Under the pieces are notes generated by a model that saw only the letters and a program-made list of their open reading frames with translations, did no database searches and was not told where the DNA came from. Of a stretch of 64,000 bases of DNA, positions 17,067 through 24,762 are shown in pieces. Position 1 is the stretch's first letter. Every line of letters starts with the position of its first letter. Made by a program: the position numbers and the translations under genes. This DNA is from Fuerstiella marisgermanici (GTDB lineage Bacteria; Planctomycetota; Planctomycetia; Planctomycetales; Planctomycetaceae), in NCBI RefSeq assembly GCF_001983935.1, contig NZ_CP017641.1, positions 1,550,001-1,614,000 on the forward strand. The letters run 5' to 3'.

Positions 17067-17267
17067 GATTCGGTCGGCTTTCCCTGCCACACGTTCGATC
17101 CATCGAACGCGAATAGAACAGGGATTTGCATCTGGAATCAAGAGCAGTTTTGCACTCGACCTGAATGGCGCAGATTTTTGCAGAGCGACAACGGAATGTT
17201 TTCGAGCGACAGCTCGATTAGCCTGCCGGCCGTCACGCACGAGCGTCGGCTCGCGGGCCGCCCCGCA

Positions 17268-17639
17268 TCAGTGGCGTGGTCCGACCGAACGCCAGTCCGG
17301 CGCTGCCGCCGCTCGATCCGGATTGCCGGCTGAGAACAGAACCGACAACTGATGAGCGGCCAGAGCCCTGGCACTGCTGTTCTCGTCCGGCGCGGATGGC
17401 CACCAGTGGAATCGTCCCTCAGAGAGACGTTTGTGACAAAGCCAGAAACCCTGACCGTCATACACCAGCACTTTGATCGCGGTGCGGCGGCGATTGCGAA
17501 AGACGAACACCGTCCCTGCGAACGGATCCTGCCCAAGAGCGTCTTTGCAGAGCCGCGCCAGTCCGTCAATTCCCCTGCGAAAATCAGCTGGCTCGACAGC
17601 AACCAGGATCTTCATCTGTGGCGTGATCTGCAGCATCAC
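17268..17639 (-). CDS. tnpB: IS66 accessory protein TnpB (Orf2)
   Basis: 123 residues with the family signature VAVEPADFRRGIDGLARL, then GTVFVFRNRRRTAIKVL and YDGQGFWLCHKRL. TnpB is needed for efficient IS66 transposition; its biochemical role is not settled. Overlaps tnpA by 4 bases (ATGA), indicating translational coupling. The tail after HWWP is longer than usual and Ala/Ser rich. Confidence 0.95.
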   Translation of the reverse strand: MMLQITPQMKILVAVEPADFRRGIDGLARLCKDALGQDPFAGTVFVFRNRRRTAIKVLVYDGQGFWLCHKRLSEGRFHWWPSAPDENSSARALAAHQLSVLFSAGNPDRAAAAPDWRSVGPRH

Positions 17640-18031
17640 TCACCGCTCCAGAAGCTGCGGCCAAGAGCAACAAGGTCTGGCACTTCACAGCCCCGCAGAT
17701 GCACACGGAGACTGGCACCCGAGCCGTCTGCGAATTCGACGACACATTCCGTCGAAGCGGTCGGCGATGGAGGCGGAAGTTCGATGAATGCCGGAGCCAC
17801 CGAATCGGATTCGACGTCCTTCGCAGCAACCCGTTTCTTCAGCGAATGATAGTCCAGCTTCAACGCTGAGGACGTGCGACTGAGGCCGTGAGTTTCGACC
17901 AGCTTCACAGCCAGCGACCAGAGCTTAACCGGGATCCGAGCCCCAACCTTCCGTGTCCGTCGCCACGCCTCAAAGCGGTCTCGCCCGCGTGCCAGAGCCT
18001 TCGAAATGTCGCCACGCTTTCGTCCAACCAT
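17636..18031 (-). CDS. tnpA: IS66 accessory protein TnpA (Orf1)
   Basis: 131 residues. The N-terminal half is a helix-turn-helix-like DNA-binding region (WSLAVKLVETHGLSRTSSAL, LDYHSLKKRV) and the C-terminal half carries VVEFADGSGASLRVHLRG, as in IS66 Orf1 proteins. The ATG at 18029-18031 is chosen because MVGRKRGDISKAL fits the family start; a further Met upstream is possible. It overlaps tnpB by 4 bases. Confidence 0.9.
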   Translation of the reverse strand: MVGRKRGDISKALARGRDRFEAWRRTRKVGARIPVKLWSLAVKLVETHGLSRTSSALKLDYHSLKKRVAAKDVESDSVAPAFIELPPPSPTASTECVVEFADGSGASLRVHLRGCEVPDLVALGRSFWSGE

Positions 18032-18110
18032 GGTTGTCCTCCCCAAAAAGGAAACCAACCACGGTACCGAGCCCCGGAAATTGCTTCAGGCAGGCTTGCC
18101 GGAAGGACAC

Positions 18111-18305
18111 ACCTGGTCGGTGGCCAACGAATCGCTCACGGCCCAGTCCACCACCTTGCGGCTGAACAGATCAACAACAGATGCCAGATAGCCCCAACCG
18201 GCCGTTGTCGCCACGTACGTGATATCGGTCACCCACTTCTGCTTCGGAGCCGTCGCGGTGAACTCGCGATCCAGCACATTGTCGGCCGGTCGCTTCGACC
18301 GTTCA
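18111..18305 (-). pseudogene. IS3-family transposase remnant, N-terminal side of integrase core
   Basis: Encodes RPADNVLDREFTATAPKQKW, then WVTDITYVATTAGWGYLASV and DLFSRKVVDWAVSDSLATDQ, the first Asp block of the rve domain. It is cut on the left by the IS66 insertion and on the right near 18305, where sequence related to another transposase begins. The complementary fragment is 14733-14943. Confidence 0.9.
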
Positions 18306-18429
18306 GCGCACGATGGAAACGGTGGGGATGATGTTGCTCAACTGCGAGCGGACGGTTGTACAATTGGGCCGGAAGAGCCTTGGAACTGGCATGTTGATGC
18401 CGCTGGGAAGCTGTCGCTTATATTGGTTT

Positions 18430-18642
18430 AGCTGTTTGGATGCGACAGGAGTGAGGCAACAGGGGCCTCATGGGGAACATGCAGAAGGTCGCACGCCTTG
18501 GGTGGCAAATCAGCTCGGGAAAAGTGGAGTCGGCGTGCAAGAGTGTGGTGGCATGCCGCTTAAAAGACCCGGCATGCACTGGCACGCCTACGGTACCACA
18601 GCCCTCTGCCAACTCCGCGCCCTCTGCAAAAGCAACCTCTGA
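18430..18642 (+). pseudogene. ISKra4-like transposase, degenerate C-terminal fragment
   Basis: One frame gives ARLGWQISSGKVESACKSVV with ACRLK, and the neighbouring frame continues GMHWHAYGTTALCQLRALCK before a stop. Together they resemble the end of ISKra4 transposases (GSG-x-V-E-x-ACK, RLKGSGMRW). A frameshift lies near 18560. Family assignment rests on this short motif only. Confidence 0.6.
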
Positions 18643-18772
18643 CCCCACAACCGGAAAACCACCAGCACCTGACTACCTACTTTTTAGATGCACACACCAT
18701 CCACAGACACAAGGTTCTCATCATCGTGTCTTCCTTGTCATGTGGTCGTGATTTGTGAAAAAACTTGAACCG

Positions 18773-21133
18773 TCACTTTGACTCCAAGTAACGGATTTCC
18801 GTCGTTTGAATTTTGCCGTCGAATGCAAACGGCGCTCGGTCGTAGTAGTCCAGAGATACGGGCGAATCTTGGTCACGGCCGATGTCGAAAGTCGCGTTGC
18901 CAGTGAAATGCAGCGATAGGCCTCGGGGAACGCGCCCCTTAGCCACTTCTTTTCCGTCGACAAGCAGTGAGATATCAATCGGGCCGCCAATCTTTTTGAC
19001 CAGTTTCGAGACGACTTCGATTCGGTGTTTTCCCGCTGAAATCGGCGTCTTGGAACGTACCTTGGTGCGTTCGATCTCAAATAGATTGAACTCATAACAC
19101 AGCTTTCCGTCATCCATATAGCACGTCAAGCCACCGGAGAATCCTGCCAATGCGTATAGCACGCCGCATGCCCCTGCAGGCACATTGACGTCCATCGCAA
19201 CTTTACTGCTCACCTTGCCCAGTTTGGGTGCGGCTGACTCAGGTGTGCCAGAGACAGGACCATAGAACGACCACTGTGTGTACGGCGTCGCAGGCGCGTC
19301 TTCCGGATGATAAAGGACGGATGACCAGAGCCCACCACCAATGGGCAGGTTCTTATTCTTGGCTGACTCCGTTAGGAACAATGCCTTCATCTCCGCTAGC
19401 TTCTTAGGGTTGACCTTCGCTAGGTCGTTCGACTGGCTCCAGTCTTCTTCGATGTTAAACAGCTCCCATTTGTCGGTCAACGGCGACCACTCTCGAATCC
19501 CCGGCGGAATGCCGCCCACCCAGGGTTCGCGCGGGCCACGCGCAGATGCGAACCACCCATCGTGATAGACGCCGCGGCTTGCCATGATGTCAAAGAACTG
19601 GGTGTGCCGTCTTCCCTCCGCATTCGGATCATTTAGTGAGTAAGCCATGCTGAGGCCATCAATTGGATCTTGCGTGAAACCGTTGACGACTTGAGGGAGC
19701 GAGATATCCAGCAAATCGTAGATAGTTGGTGCGATATCGACAACGTGATGAAATTGGGAACGTGCGACTTTGTCGGTTTTCAACCTGGCGGGCCAGGAGA
19801 CGGCCATCGGCTGCCGCGTGCCCCCAAAGTAGGCCCCCTGCAATTTGGTGCCTCGATACGGCGTACTCCCCGCCCAGGCCCAGCCAGCATGATACATGTT
19901 GTCCGTCTTGGGGCCGCCGAGTGCATCCAATCCGCCCAATTCTTCGAGTGCATCCAAGTGCTGAGAGATCTTGGTCTGAATCCCGTTCTGGGTCAGTTGC
20001 TCGCTGATCGTGCCGTAGAGCCCTTCCGCAGAAGAGCCGTTGTCGCCCCAAATGTACAGAACCAGCGTGTTATCCAGCCGCTCTTGTCGCTCGAGTTCAT
20101 CAATGATCCGCCCCACCTGTGCGTCGGCGTGTTCGGTGAAGCCAGCAAAGATCTCCATTAACCGACGCTGGAAAGGCTTTTCGTCTTCTGGGATTGATTC
20201 CCACGAAGCCATCGATTCCATCCGTGGCGTTAACTGTGTGCCTTCTGGTATCCAACCGAGTTTTTTCTGGTTCGCAAAGACCCGCTCTCGGTAAGTGTCC
20301 CAGCCATCATCAAACTTTCCATTGTACTTGTCAGCCCATTCTTTTGACACTTGATGTGGACCATGCGATGCACCAGGTGCCCAGTACATGAAAAACGGCT
20401 TGTCAGGCGCGTAGGTTTTCTGGTCTCGAAGCCAAGTGATCGCATCGTCGGCGAGATCTTCGGACAAGTGATAATGATCGTTTCCGCCACTGGTCTCTGG
20501 GCGTTCGACGTAGTTGGTGTTCCGAACCATTGTAGGTTCGTACTGAGAGGCTTCCCCCGCCAAAAAACCATAGAAGTATTCAAAGCCGTAACCCGTCGGC
20601 CAGTACTCGAATGGTCCCTTATTCGTGACCTGCACTTCGGGCGTGTTGTGCCATTTACCGAAAGCCGAGGTATTGTATCCATAGGCTTTCAGCACTTCCG
20701 CCATCGTTGCCGACGTCTTCGGAATCACGCCACTGAACCCATCGAAATCGTTGGCGACCGCAGCAATCTGACCATTGCCGACGCGCGTATGGTTGCGACC
20801 GGTCAACAGTGCGGCGCGAGTCGGCGAGCACATGGCCGTGGAGTGAAAGCGGTTGTAAGAAACACCCGAGCGGGCAATCCGACTGAGCGTTGGTGTGTTG
20901 ATTTCCCCACCGTACGTTGACGGGGTTCCGGCCCCGACGTCGTCAATGAGGACGATCAGAATGTTCGGTGCGTCAGGTGACACGTATTTCGGTTCAACAC
21001 GTTTGTTATACGTTGAACTCTCGATCGTCACGCCTGCCTGCGATCCCGAAGGAGCTGGCGGAAACGGCAAGATGTCCTGGGCGTAAGAGCTCGAAGAAGT
21101 CACAATCAATACGGCAAAGAGAATTCGGTTCAT
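18773..21133 (-). CDS. Secreted arylsulfatase (S1 family, formylglycine type)
   Basis: 786 residues with an N-terminal signal peptide (MNRILFAVLIVTSSSSYAQ). The start of the fold is NILIVLIDDVGAGTPSTYGG, and the CSPTR motif (Cys102) in AMCSPTRAALLTGRNH is the site converted to formylglycine. Metal-site GDNGSSAEG and KWHNTPE are also present. It hydrolyses sulfate esters in the periplasm; planctomycetes carry many for algal polysaccharides, but this subtype resembles general arylsulfatases. The last 150 residues form a jelly-roll-like C-terminal domain (GLTCYMDDGKLCYEFNLF). It stands alone between two repeat regions. Confidence 0.93.
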   Translation of the reverse strand: MNRILFAVLIVTSSSSYAQDILPFPPAPSGSQAGVTIESSTYNKRVEPKYVSPDAPNILIVLIDDVGAGTPSTYGGEINTPTLSRIARSGVSYNRFHSTAMCSPTRAALLTGRNHTRVGNGQIAAVANDFDGFSGVIPKTSATMAEVLKAYGYNTSAFGKWHNTPEVQVTNKGPFEYWPTGYGFEYFYGFLAGEASQYEPTMVRNTNYVERPETSGGNDHYHLSEDLADDAITWLRDQKTYAPDKPFFMYWAPGASHGPHQVSKEWADKYNGKFDDGWDTYRERVFANQKKLGWIPEGTQLTPRMESMASWESIPEDEKPFQRRLMEIFAGFTEHADAQVGRIIDELERQERLDNTLVLYIWGDNGSSAEGLYGTISEQLTQNGIQTKISQHLDALEELGGLDALGGPKTDNMYHAGWAWAGSTPYRGTKLQGAYFGGTRQPMAVSWPARLKTDKVARSQFHHVVDIAPTIYDLLDISLPQVVNGFTQDPIDGLSMAYSLNDPNAEGRRHTQFFDIMASRGVYHDGWFASARGPREPWVGGIPPGIREWSPLTDKWELFNIEEDWSQSNDLAKVNPKKLAEMKALFLTESAKNKNLPIGGGLWSSVLYHPEDAPATPYTQWSFYGPVSGTPESAAPKLGKVSSKVAMDVNVPAGACGVLYALAGFSGGLTCYMDDGKLCYEFNLFEIERTKVRSKTPISAGKHRIEVVSKLVKKIGGPIDISLLVDGKEVAKGRVPRGLSLHFTGNATFDIGRDQDSPVSLDYYDRAPFAFDGKIQTTEIRYLESK

Positions 21134-21282
21134 TGCTGTTTGATCCTTAAAATTACAGGTTGAAATGGAGATCGGGATATCAACCGGAACTTGATGCGAA
21201 TGTAGCTCGTCACCTACTTCAAGTCAACGTGCACCGAATCGATTGCAGGGCTCTTGAATTATTGATGGCACGGGCGAACCTA

Positions 21283-21494
21283 TGATAACTGGGGTCGGAT
21301 GGGCCGGTTCATATATCTCACCCGATGCTCGAGAGGCAGTCTCACTTGTCGAAAAGGTGGCCCCGTGGGAGCATTCCGTTGAAGCATTCTACAATTTTCG
21401 TGTGACTCCATCTGCGCACCTATCGTTTCATGCTCAAGTCGCCGATCTTGCGACATCAACGGCGTCGGTTTCGCAATTGCAGATCGATTTTTAG
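21283..21494 (+). pseudogene. OprB porin gene, 3' fragment
   Basis: Encodes GVGWAGSYISPDAREAVSLV, WEHSVEAFYNFRVTPSAHLS and ends SVSQLQIDF, closely matching the last 80 codons of the porin at 12651-14030, with a small internal in-frame loss (QAIADLATS reduced to DLATS). No signal peptide or upstream porin sequence is present. Confidence 0.9.
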
Positions 21495-21649
21495 TCACGT
21501 TTGATATTTTGAATGCCCAGCTCTGGCGGACTCCGCGAGCAAACATTCATACGACCAAGCAGTGTGAACATTCACTCCGCAAATGTCTTCACTGCAATTG
21601 CTTATGGCTAGTGTCAACGCATCTTGAAACGATGCCGACAGACCGGCAT

Positions 21650-21743
21650 ACTCGCGCAAGGTGCCTCGCTTTCGGTACGCCTGGATCGCAGCGTCTCGTT
21701 TGCCAGGGGACGTTCTGACAATCATGTGACTAACAACTTCCAT
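21650..21743 (-). pseudogene. ABM-domain gene, 5' fragment (copy C)
   Basis: From the ATG at 21741-21743 it encodes MIVRTSPGKRDAAIQAYRKR like the complete gene at 5211-5525, then loses homology. Remaining codons to 21495 are unrelated spacer. Confidence 0.8.
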
Positions 21744-21772
21744 GGTTTCCTTTCCTCGCGTCGCGGATGTCC

Positions 21773-21799
21773 GTTGTGGATCGCGGAGTGATCCACGAC
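21773..21799. repeat. Palindrome GTTGTGGATC / GATCCACGAC
   Basis: Arms at 21773-21782 and 21790-21799 with a 7-base loop GCGGAGT; one arm mismatch relative to the perfect copy at 14308-14334. It sits just after the amidohydrolase stop, where it could act as a transcript 3' hairpin. Confidence 0.8.
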
Positions 21800-21804
21800 A
21801 AAAG

Positions 21805-23178
21805 TTACTCGATCGCGTTCTTGAACACCTTTCCGCCTTTCATGATCAACGCGAGATTCTTTTTTGGCTCGGTCAGCACTTCGATGTCCTCCAGCGGGTT
21901 GCCGTCGATCAGCAGGATGTCGGCGTAAGCCCCTTCTTCAATCACTCCTAGCTTTGCCGGATACGGATTGCGTTTCCCGCACAGGGCCAGCAATTCGCCA
22001 GCTCGTCCGGTCGCCTGTTGCAGGATCTCGGCGTTGCTGAACCATTTTGTTCGGTGAGTGAATTCGTGGTTCATGCCACGCACTTGCTCGGGCGAAGAAA
22101 TGATGTCGGTTCCGAAGACGATCTTCTTGATACCGATCTTCTTTGCGGCACGGAACATCGTATCGAGCCCGTTGAACGCTCTATCCATTTTCGCCTTGCG
22201 ATCCGCATCAAAACCGGGCGGATAGTAACTGTAAATGGATACCTGCGGAGAAAGCCACACATCTTTCTCTTTCATCAATCGCAGCGTCTCTTCGTCGATG
22301 AGATTCGCGTGCTCGATAGATTTCACTCCGGCATGGATGGCCCGTTGGATCGCCTTGGGATTGTAAGCGTGAGTCAGCACGTAGGTGCCGTAATCTTCCG
22401 CCGTCTGCACGGCCGCTTTGATTTCGTCAGCCGTGAATTCCTGCACGTAAAGCGGATCGTGCGAAGAAGTGACTCCGCCGCTGACCGCCAGTTTAATTTG
22501 CGATGCGCCGCGCCGAAGGTTTTCGCGAACGGCTTTCATAACTTCCGTTCGGCCGTCGGCGGTCACCGCCATTCCGTATCGCTCAAACGTGCTCTTGCCG
22601 CCACCAATTAGCTGACTCTTGTCGGCATCCGAACGAAAGTCCGAGTGTCCCGATGTTTGGCTGATCATTGGTCCCGAGGGATAGATTCGAGGACCGTCGA
22701 CGAGCCCGCGATCAATCGCCGCCTTGAGCGAGAACGAGTTTCCCGAAGCGTCGCGGACCGACGTGAACCCGTTCATCAACATTGTTTCGGCCGTCGGGAT
22801 CGAACGGTACGCAAATGCGAACTCATCGCTGAACAGGCCTTCCATCTGAGTCACCTGCAACATGATGTGCGTGTGGCAGTCGATGAATCCAGGCGTCAGA
22901 ACTCGCCCGCCCGCGTCGATCACATTGGCGTTTTCAGGGGAATCCAATGAAGCGCCGATCGCTTTGATCTTGTCGCCTTCGATCAGCACGGACATCGGTG
23001 CCGACAGCGAGTCTGCGTTGCCGTCAAAGATGCGAGCGTTGTTGATCAATACCGAAGCGGGAGCCGCCTTTTGGCTGGCCGAGTCCGTCGTTTGCGCTTG
23101 CAGGGAAGCGGAGGCCAGCAGCAAAACGGAAAAAAAGAATGCCGGGAACGAAGGTAGTTGTTTCATTTTCATTTTCAT
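21805..23178 (-). CDS. Secreted amidohydrolase (imidazolonepropionase-like)
   Basis: About 457 residues from ATG 23176-23178; signal peptide KQLPSFPAFFFSVLLLASAS ending near LQAQ. Metal motif GFIDCHTHIML, later GTYVLTHAY, SIEHANLID and KKIVFGTDI supply the remaining metal and catalytic residues, so the active site looks complete. The C-terminus EEGAYADILLIDGNPLEDIE closes the small beta-sandwich. Related enzymes hydrolyse cyclic amides, dipeptides (prolidase-like) or organophosphates; the substrate is unknown. Three in-frame ATGs sit in the lysine-rich n-region (KMKMK). Truncated duplicates lie at 5639-5873 and 14340-14498. Confidence 0.9.
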   Translation of the reverse strand: MKMKMKQLPSFPAFFFSVLLLASASLQAQTTDSASQKAAPASVLINNARIFDGNADSLSAPMSVLIEGDKIKAIGASLDSPENANVIDAGGRVLTPGFIDCHTHIMLQVTQMEGLFSDEFAFAYRSIPTAETMLMNGFTSVRDASGNSFSLKAAIDRGLVDGPRIYPSGPMISQTSGHSDFRSDADKSQLIGGGKSTFERYGMAVTADGRTEVMKAVRENLRRGASQIKLAVSGGVTSSHDPLYVQEFTADEIKAAVQTAEDYGTYVLTHAYNPKAIQRAIHAGVKSIEHANLIDEETLRLMKEKDVWLSPQVSIYSYYPPGFDADRKAKMDRAFNGLDTMFRAAKKIGIKKIVFGTDIISSPEQVRGMNHEFTHRTKWFSNAEILQQATGRAGELLALCGKRNPYPAKLGVIEEGAYADILLIDGNPLEDIEVLTEPKKNLALIMKGGKVFKNAIE

Positions 23179-23340
23179 GGTCTGGAAGCGTGATTCTGGA
23201 ATCGCCAAGTCGTTTGTCCTGGATGTTGTTTAATTGTCAGGGAGACTGCCCGTGCCGGCCCCCCCCCCACGGATCAGAGGATTTCTTCGTCGTTTTACGC
23301 ACGCCGGGCAGCCAGCGTCACGATGATGTTCCGGGTTCGC

Positions 23341-23826
23341 TTAGTGCTGGAACGCTGATTTAAGCTTTTGTTCCGCTTCGACCGACAGGTTGGTCGCGAG
23401 AACTTCAACATTCATCGACGAAAACGCTTCGGTCACACGGTCCTCAACGGCATCGGTGGACATCAGAAACAGAGCCGAGGTCCCTTCGGTCACTTTACCC
23501 TTCACGTCATTGATAAACCGATCATCGATCCCAAAGTCAGTGAACGCGCCGCCAATCGCGCCAGCGGCGGCTCCGATTAAGGCACCCATGATCGGCATGA
23601 AAAATATCATCCCGAACAACAGTCCCCAAAACGTACCATCAAGCGCACCAATCGTGGTCATGTCCAACGCCTGCTTGGTTTTGGGTTTTTTCGCGCCCTG
23701 CGGCCACGAAACGGTCGCCGCATCGACGACTTTAATTAACGATTGCTTCTGCAACTCTTCAAGTTTTTCCAGTGCCTGCGTGGCTCCGTCTGAGTCGTCA
23801 AATTTCAATACAGTGAGTGTCGCCAT
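23341..23826 (-). CDS. DUF1269 family membrane protein
   Basis: 161 residues. ATLTVLKFDDSDGATQALEK at the N-terminus, then LIKVVDAATVSWPQGAKKPK and a glycine-zipper hairpin (GTFWGLLFGMIFFMPIMGAL, IGAAAGAIGGAF), then FGIDDRFINDVKGKVTEGTS, all standard for DUF1269. It lacks the coiled-coil tail of the 267-residue relative at 6264. Function unknown; commonly found with HdeD-type and universal stress genes. It sits between a SpoIIAA-like gene upstream and the amidohydrolase downstream, all leftward. Confidence 0.85.
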   Translation of the reverse strand: MATLTVLKFDDSDGATQALEKLEELQKQSLIKVVDAATVSWPQGAKKPKTKQALDMTTIGALDGTFWGLLFGMIFFMPIMGALIGAAAGAIGGAFTDFGIDDRFINDVKGKVTEGTSALFLMSTDAVEDRVTEAFSSMNVEVLATNLSVEAEQKLKSAFQH

Positions 23827-23910
23827 GTTTTAGGATTCCTATTTCAAGTGAGAGTAAGAACTTCTGTTTGTGATTGAGTTTGAATTTGTGCGTCCGAGCG
23901 ACGCGATGCT

Positions 23911-24651
23911 TTAGGTGGCCTGCTCTGCTTCGGCCAGCCAGTCCATGGCGGTCGCTTTGTCGGCGTGATCGAAGTGCTTCAGTTCCGCGGCGACGAAGTG
24001 ATCGGCTAGCGACGGCAGGTGACTCAAGACGCTGTCGTCGGTGACCAACGCGACTCGCTTGATGTCGTGGTGATGGTTCTTAATAAATCGGAAATGCGAA
24101 AACATCGACGATAGGTTCGCCCAACCGGGAAACGACTTCGCTTCGACCATCAACCCGCCAAGAGGTCCGCCGCTTTCAATGATCGGATCGACTTCCTGAG
24201 CCACCTGTTCAAAATCACTGGACGTGAGCGGATCGGATGGCTGAAGCACAAGAATCCGCTTGGACTCAATCCACTGGTGGCTGAGCGGAATATGGTCCTG
24301 CTCCATCCACGCTCGAGCCGCATCGACTTCGCTGGCGTCAAAGTACTTGATTTTGGCCATCGTGAAGGGACGGCAAACAAGCGTCATCCACTTTTCCCAT
24401 TGCGATTCGCCGACGATCGCCAGTCGTTCGATGTCGCGAAAGTGTCGAAAGCCAAACTTGGTGTCTTCCCAAACCGCCGCCATGTCCCAGCCATGGAAAT
24501 CGTGCATCACCACCAGCATCCGCACCTTGCCACGCTCCTTGATCTGCTCTTCCGCCAAAGGGACAAATTCATCGTATGCCTCCTTGGTCAACTTGCCGGT
24601 CAAACGGACTTCGATGTACTTGTCGGATTCCACTTCTTCGATGTGAAACAT
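23911..24651 (-). CDS. Tandem SpoIIAA-like (STAS-fold) protein
   Basis: 246 residues, two copies of the SpoIIAA-like domain. Domain 1: FHIEEVESDKYIEVRLTGKL to about 120, with MLVVMHDFHGWDMAAVWEDT. Domain 2: KRILVLQPSDPLTSSDFEQV to the end, with KSFPGWANLSSMFSHFRFIK. Both end with the family's helix AxxWL (DAARAWM, TAMDWLAEA). Single-domain members have been structurally linked to lipid binding; function is unclear. The ATG at 24649-24651 is preferred over 24675 because AGGA lies at the right distance. Confidence 0.8.
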   Translation of the reverse strand: MFHIEEVESDKYIEVRLTGKLTKEAYDEFVPLAEEQIKERGKVRMLVVMHDFHGWDMAAVWEDTKFGFRHFRDIERLAIVGESQWEKWMTLVCRPFTMAKIKYFDASEVDAARAWMEQDHIPLSHQWIESKRILVLQPSDPLTSSDFEQVAQEVDPIIESGGPLGGLMVEAKSFPGWANLSSMFSHFRFIKNHHHDIKRVALVTDDSVLSHLPSLADHFVAAELKHFDHADKATAMDWLAEAEQAT

Positions 24652-24693
24652 TTTTCTAATTCCTGTTGGGGACATGCCAGTGATGGCCGGAAT

Positions 24694-24743
24694 GGAACTG
24701 AACGAGACTGAACGAAACTGAACTGAACAGAACGGAACTGAAC
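24694..24743. repeat. Five tandem 10-bp units (consensus GGAACTGAAC)
   Basis: GGAACTGAAC, GAGACTGAAC, GAAACTGAAC, TGAACAGAAC, GGAACTGAAC in direct succession, between the CoA-transferase stop and the SpoIIAA-like start. Units are about one helical turn, so a protein bound to each would sit on one DNA face; slippage is the simpler origin. Confidence 0.85.
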
Positions 24744-24762
24744 TTACGGACGCTCTACAAAA

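Larger units (their letters stand above)
14944..18110 (-). mobile_element. Complete IS66-family element, 3167 bp, inserted in an IS3 gene
   Basis: Terminal inverted repeats GTGTCTTTGCGGTAAGCGTG (left) and GTGTCCTTCCGGCAAGCCTG (right, complement). Direct repeats ACCTGGTC flank it at 14936-14943 and 18111-18118, the 8-bp duplication expected for IS66. It carries tnpA, tnpB and tnpC in the usual order plus a fourth small gene after tnpC. All frames look intact. Confidence 0.95.
21271..21963. repeat. Segmental duplication, copy C (matches 13791-14498)
   Basis: Homology begins at GGGCGAA near 21271 and ends near 21963. Order: oprB 3' fragment, spacer, ABM 5' fragment, palindrome, amidohydrolase 3' end. 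Here the amidohydrolase gene is complete and the other two are fragments, the mirror of copy B. Confidence 0.9.

Noticed and set aside
17025-17352. Plus strand frames opposite the tnpB-tnpC gap of IS66
   Set aside because: Antisense to known IS66 genes, with Arg/Ser-rich shadow composition.
23258-23268. Run of about ten C residues
   Set aside because: In an intergenic spot without a gene start beside it; could be a sequencing or slippage feature but supports no claim.
24694-24743. Possible CRISPR-like array
   Set aside because: Units are contiguous 10-mers with no spacers; this is a simple tandem repeat.
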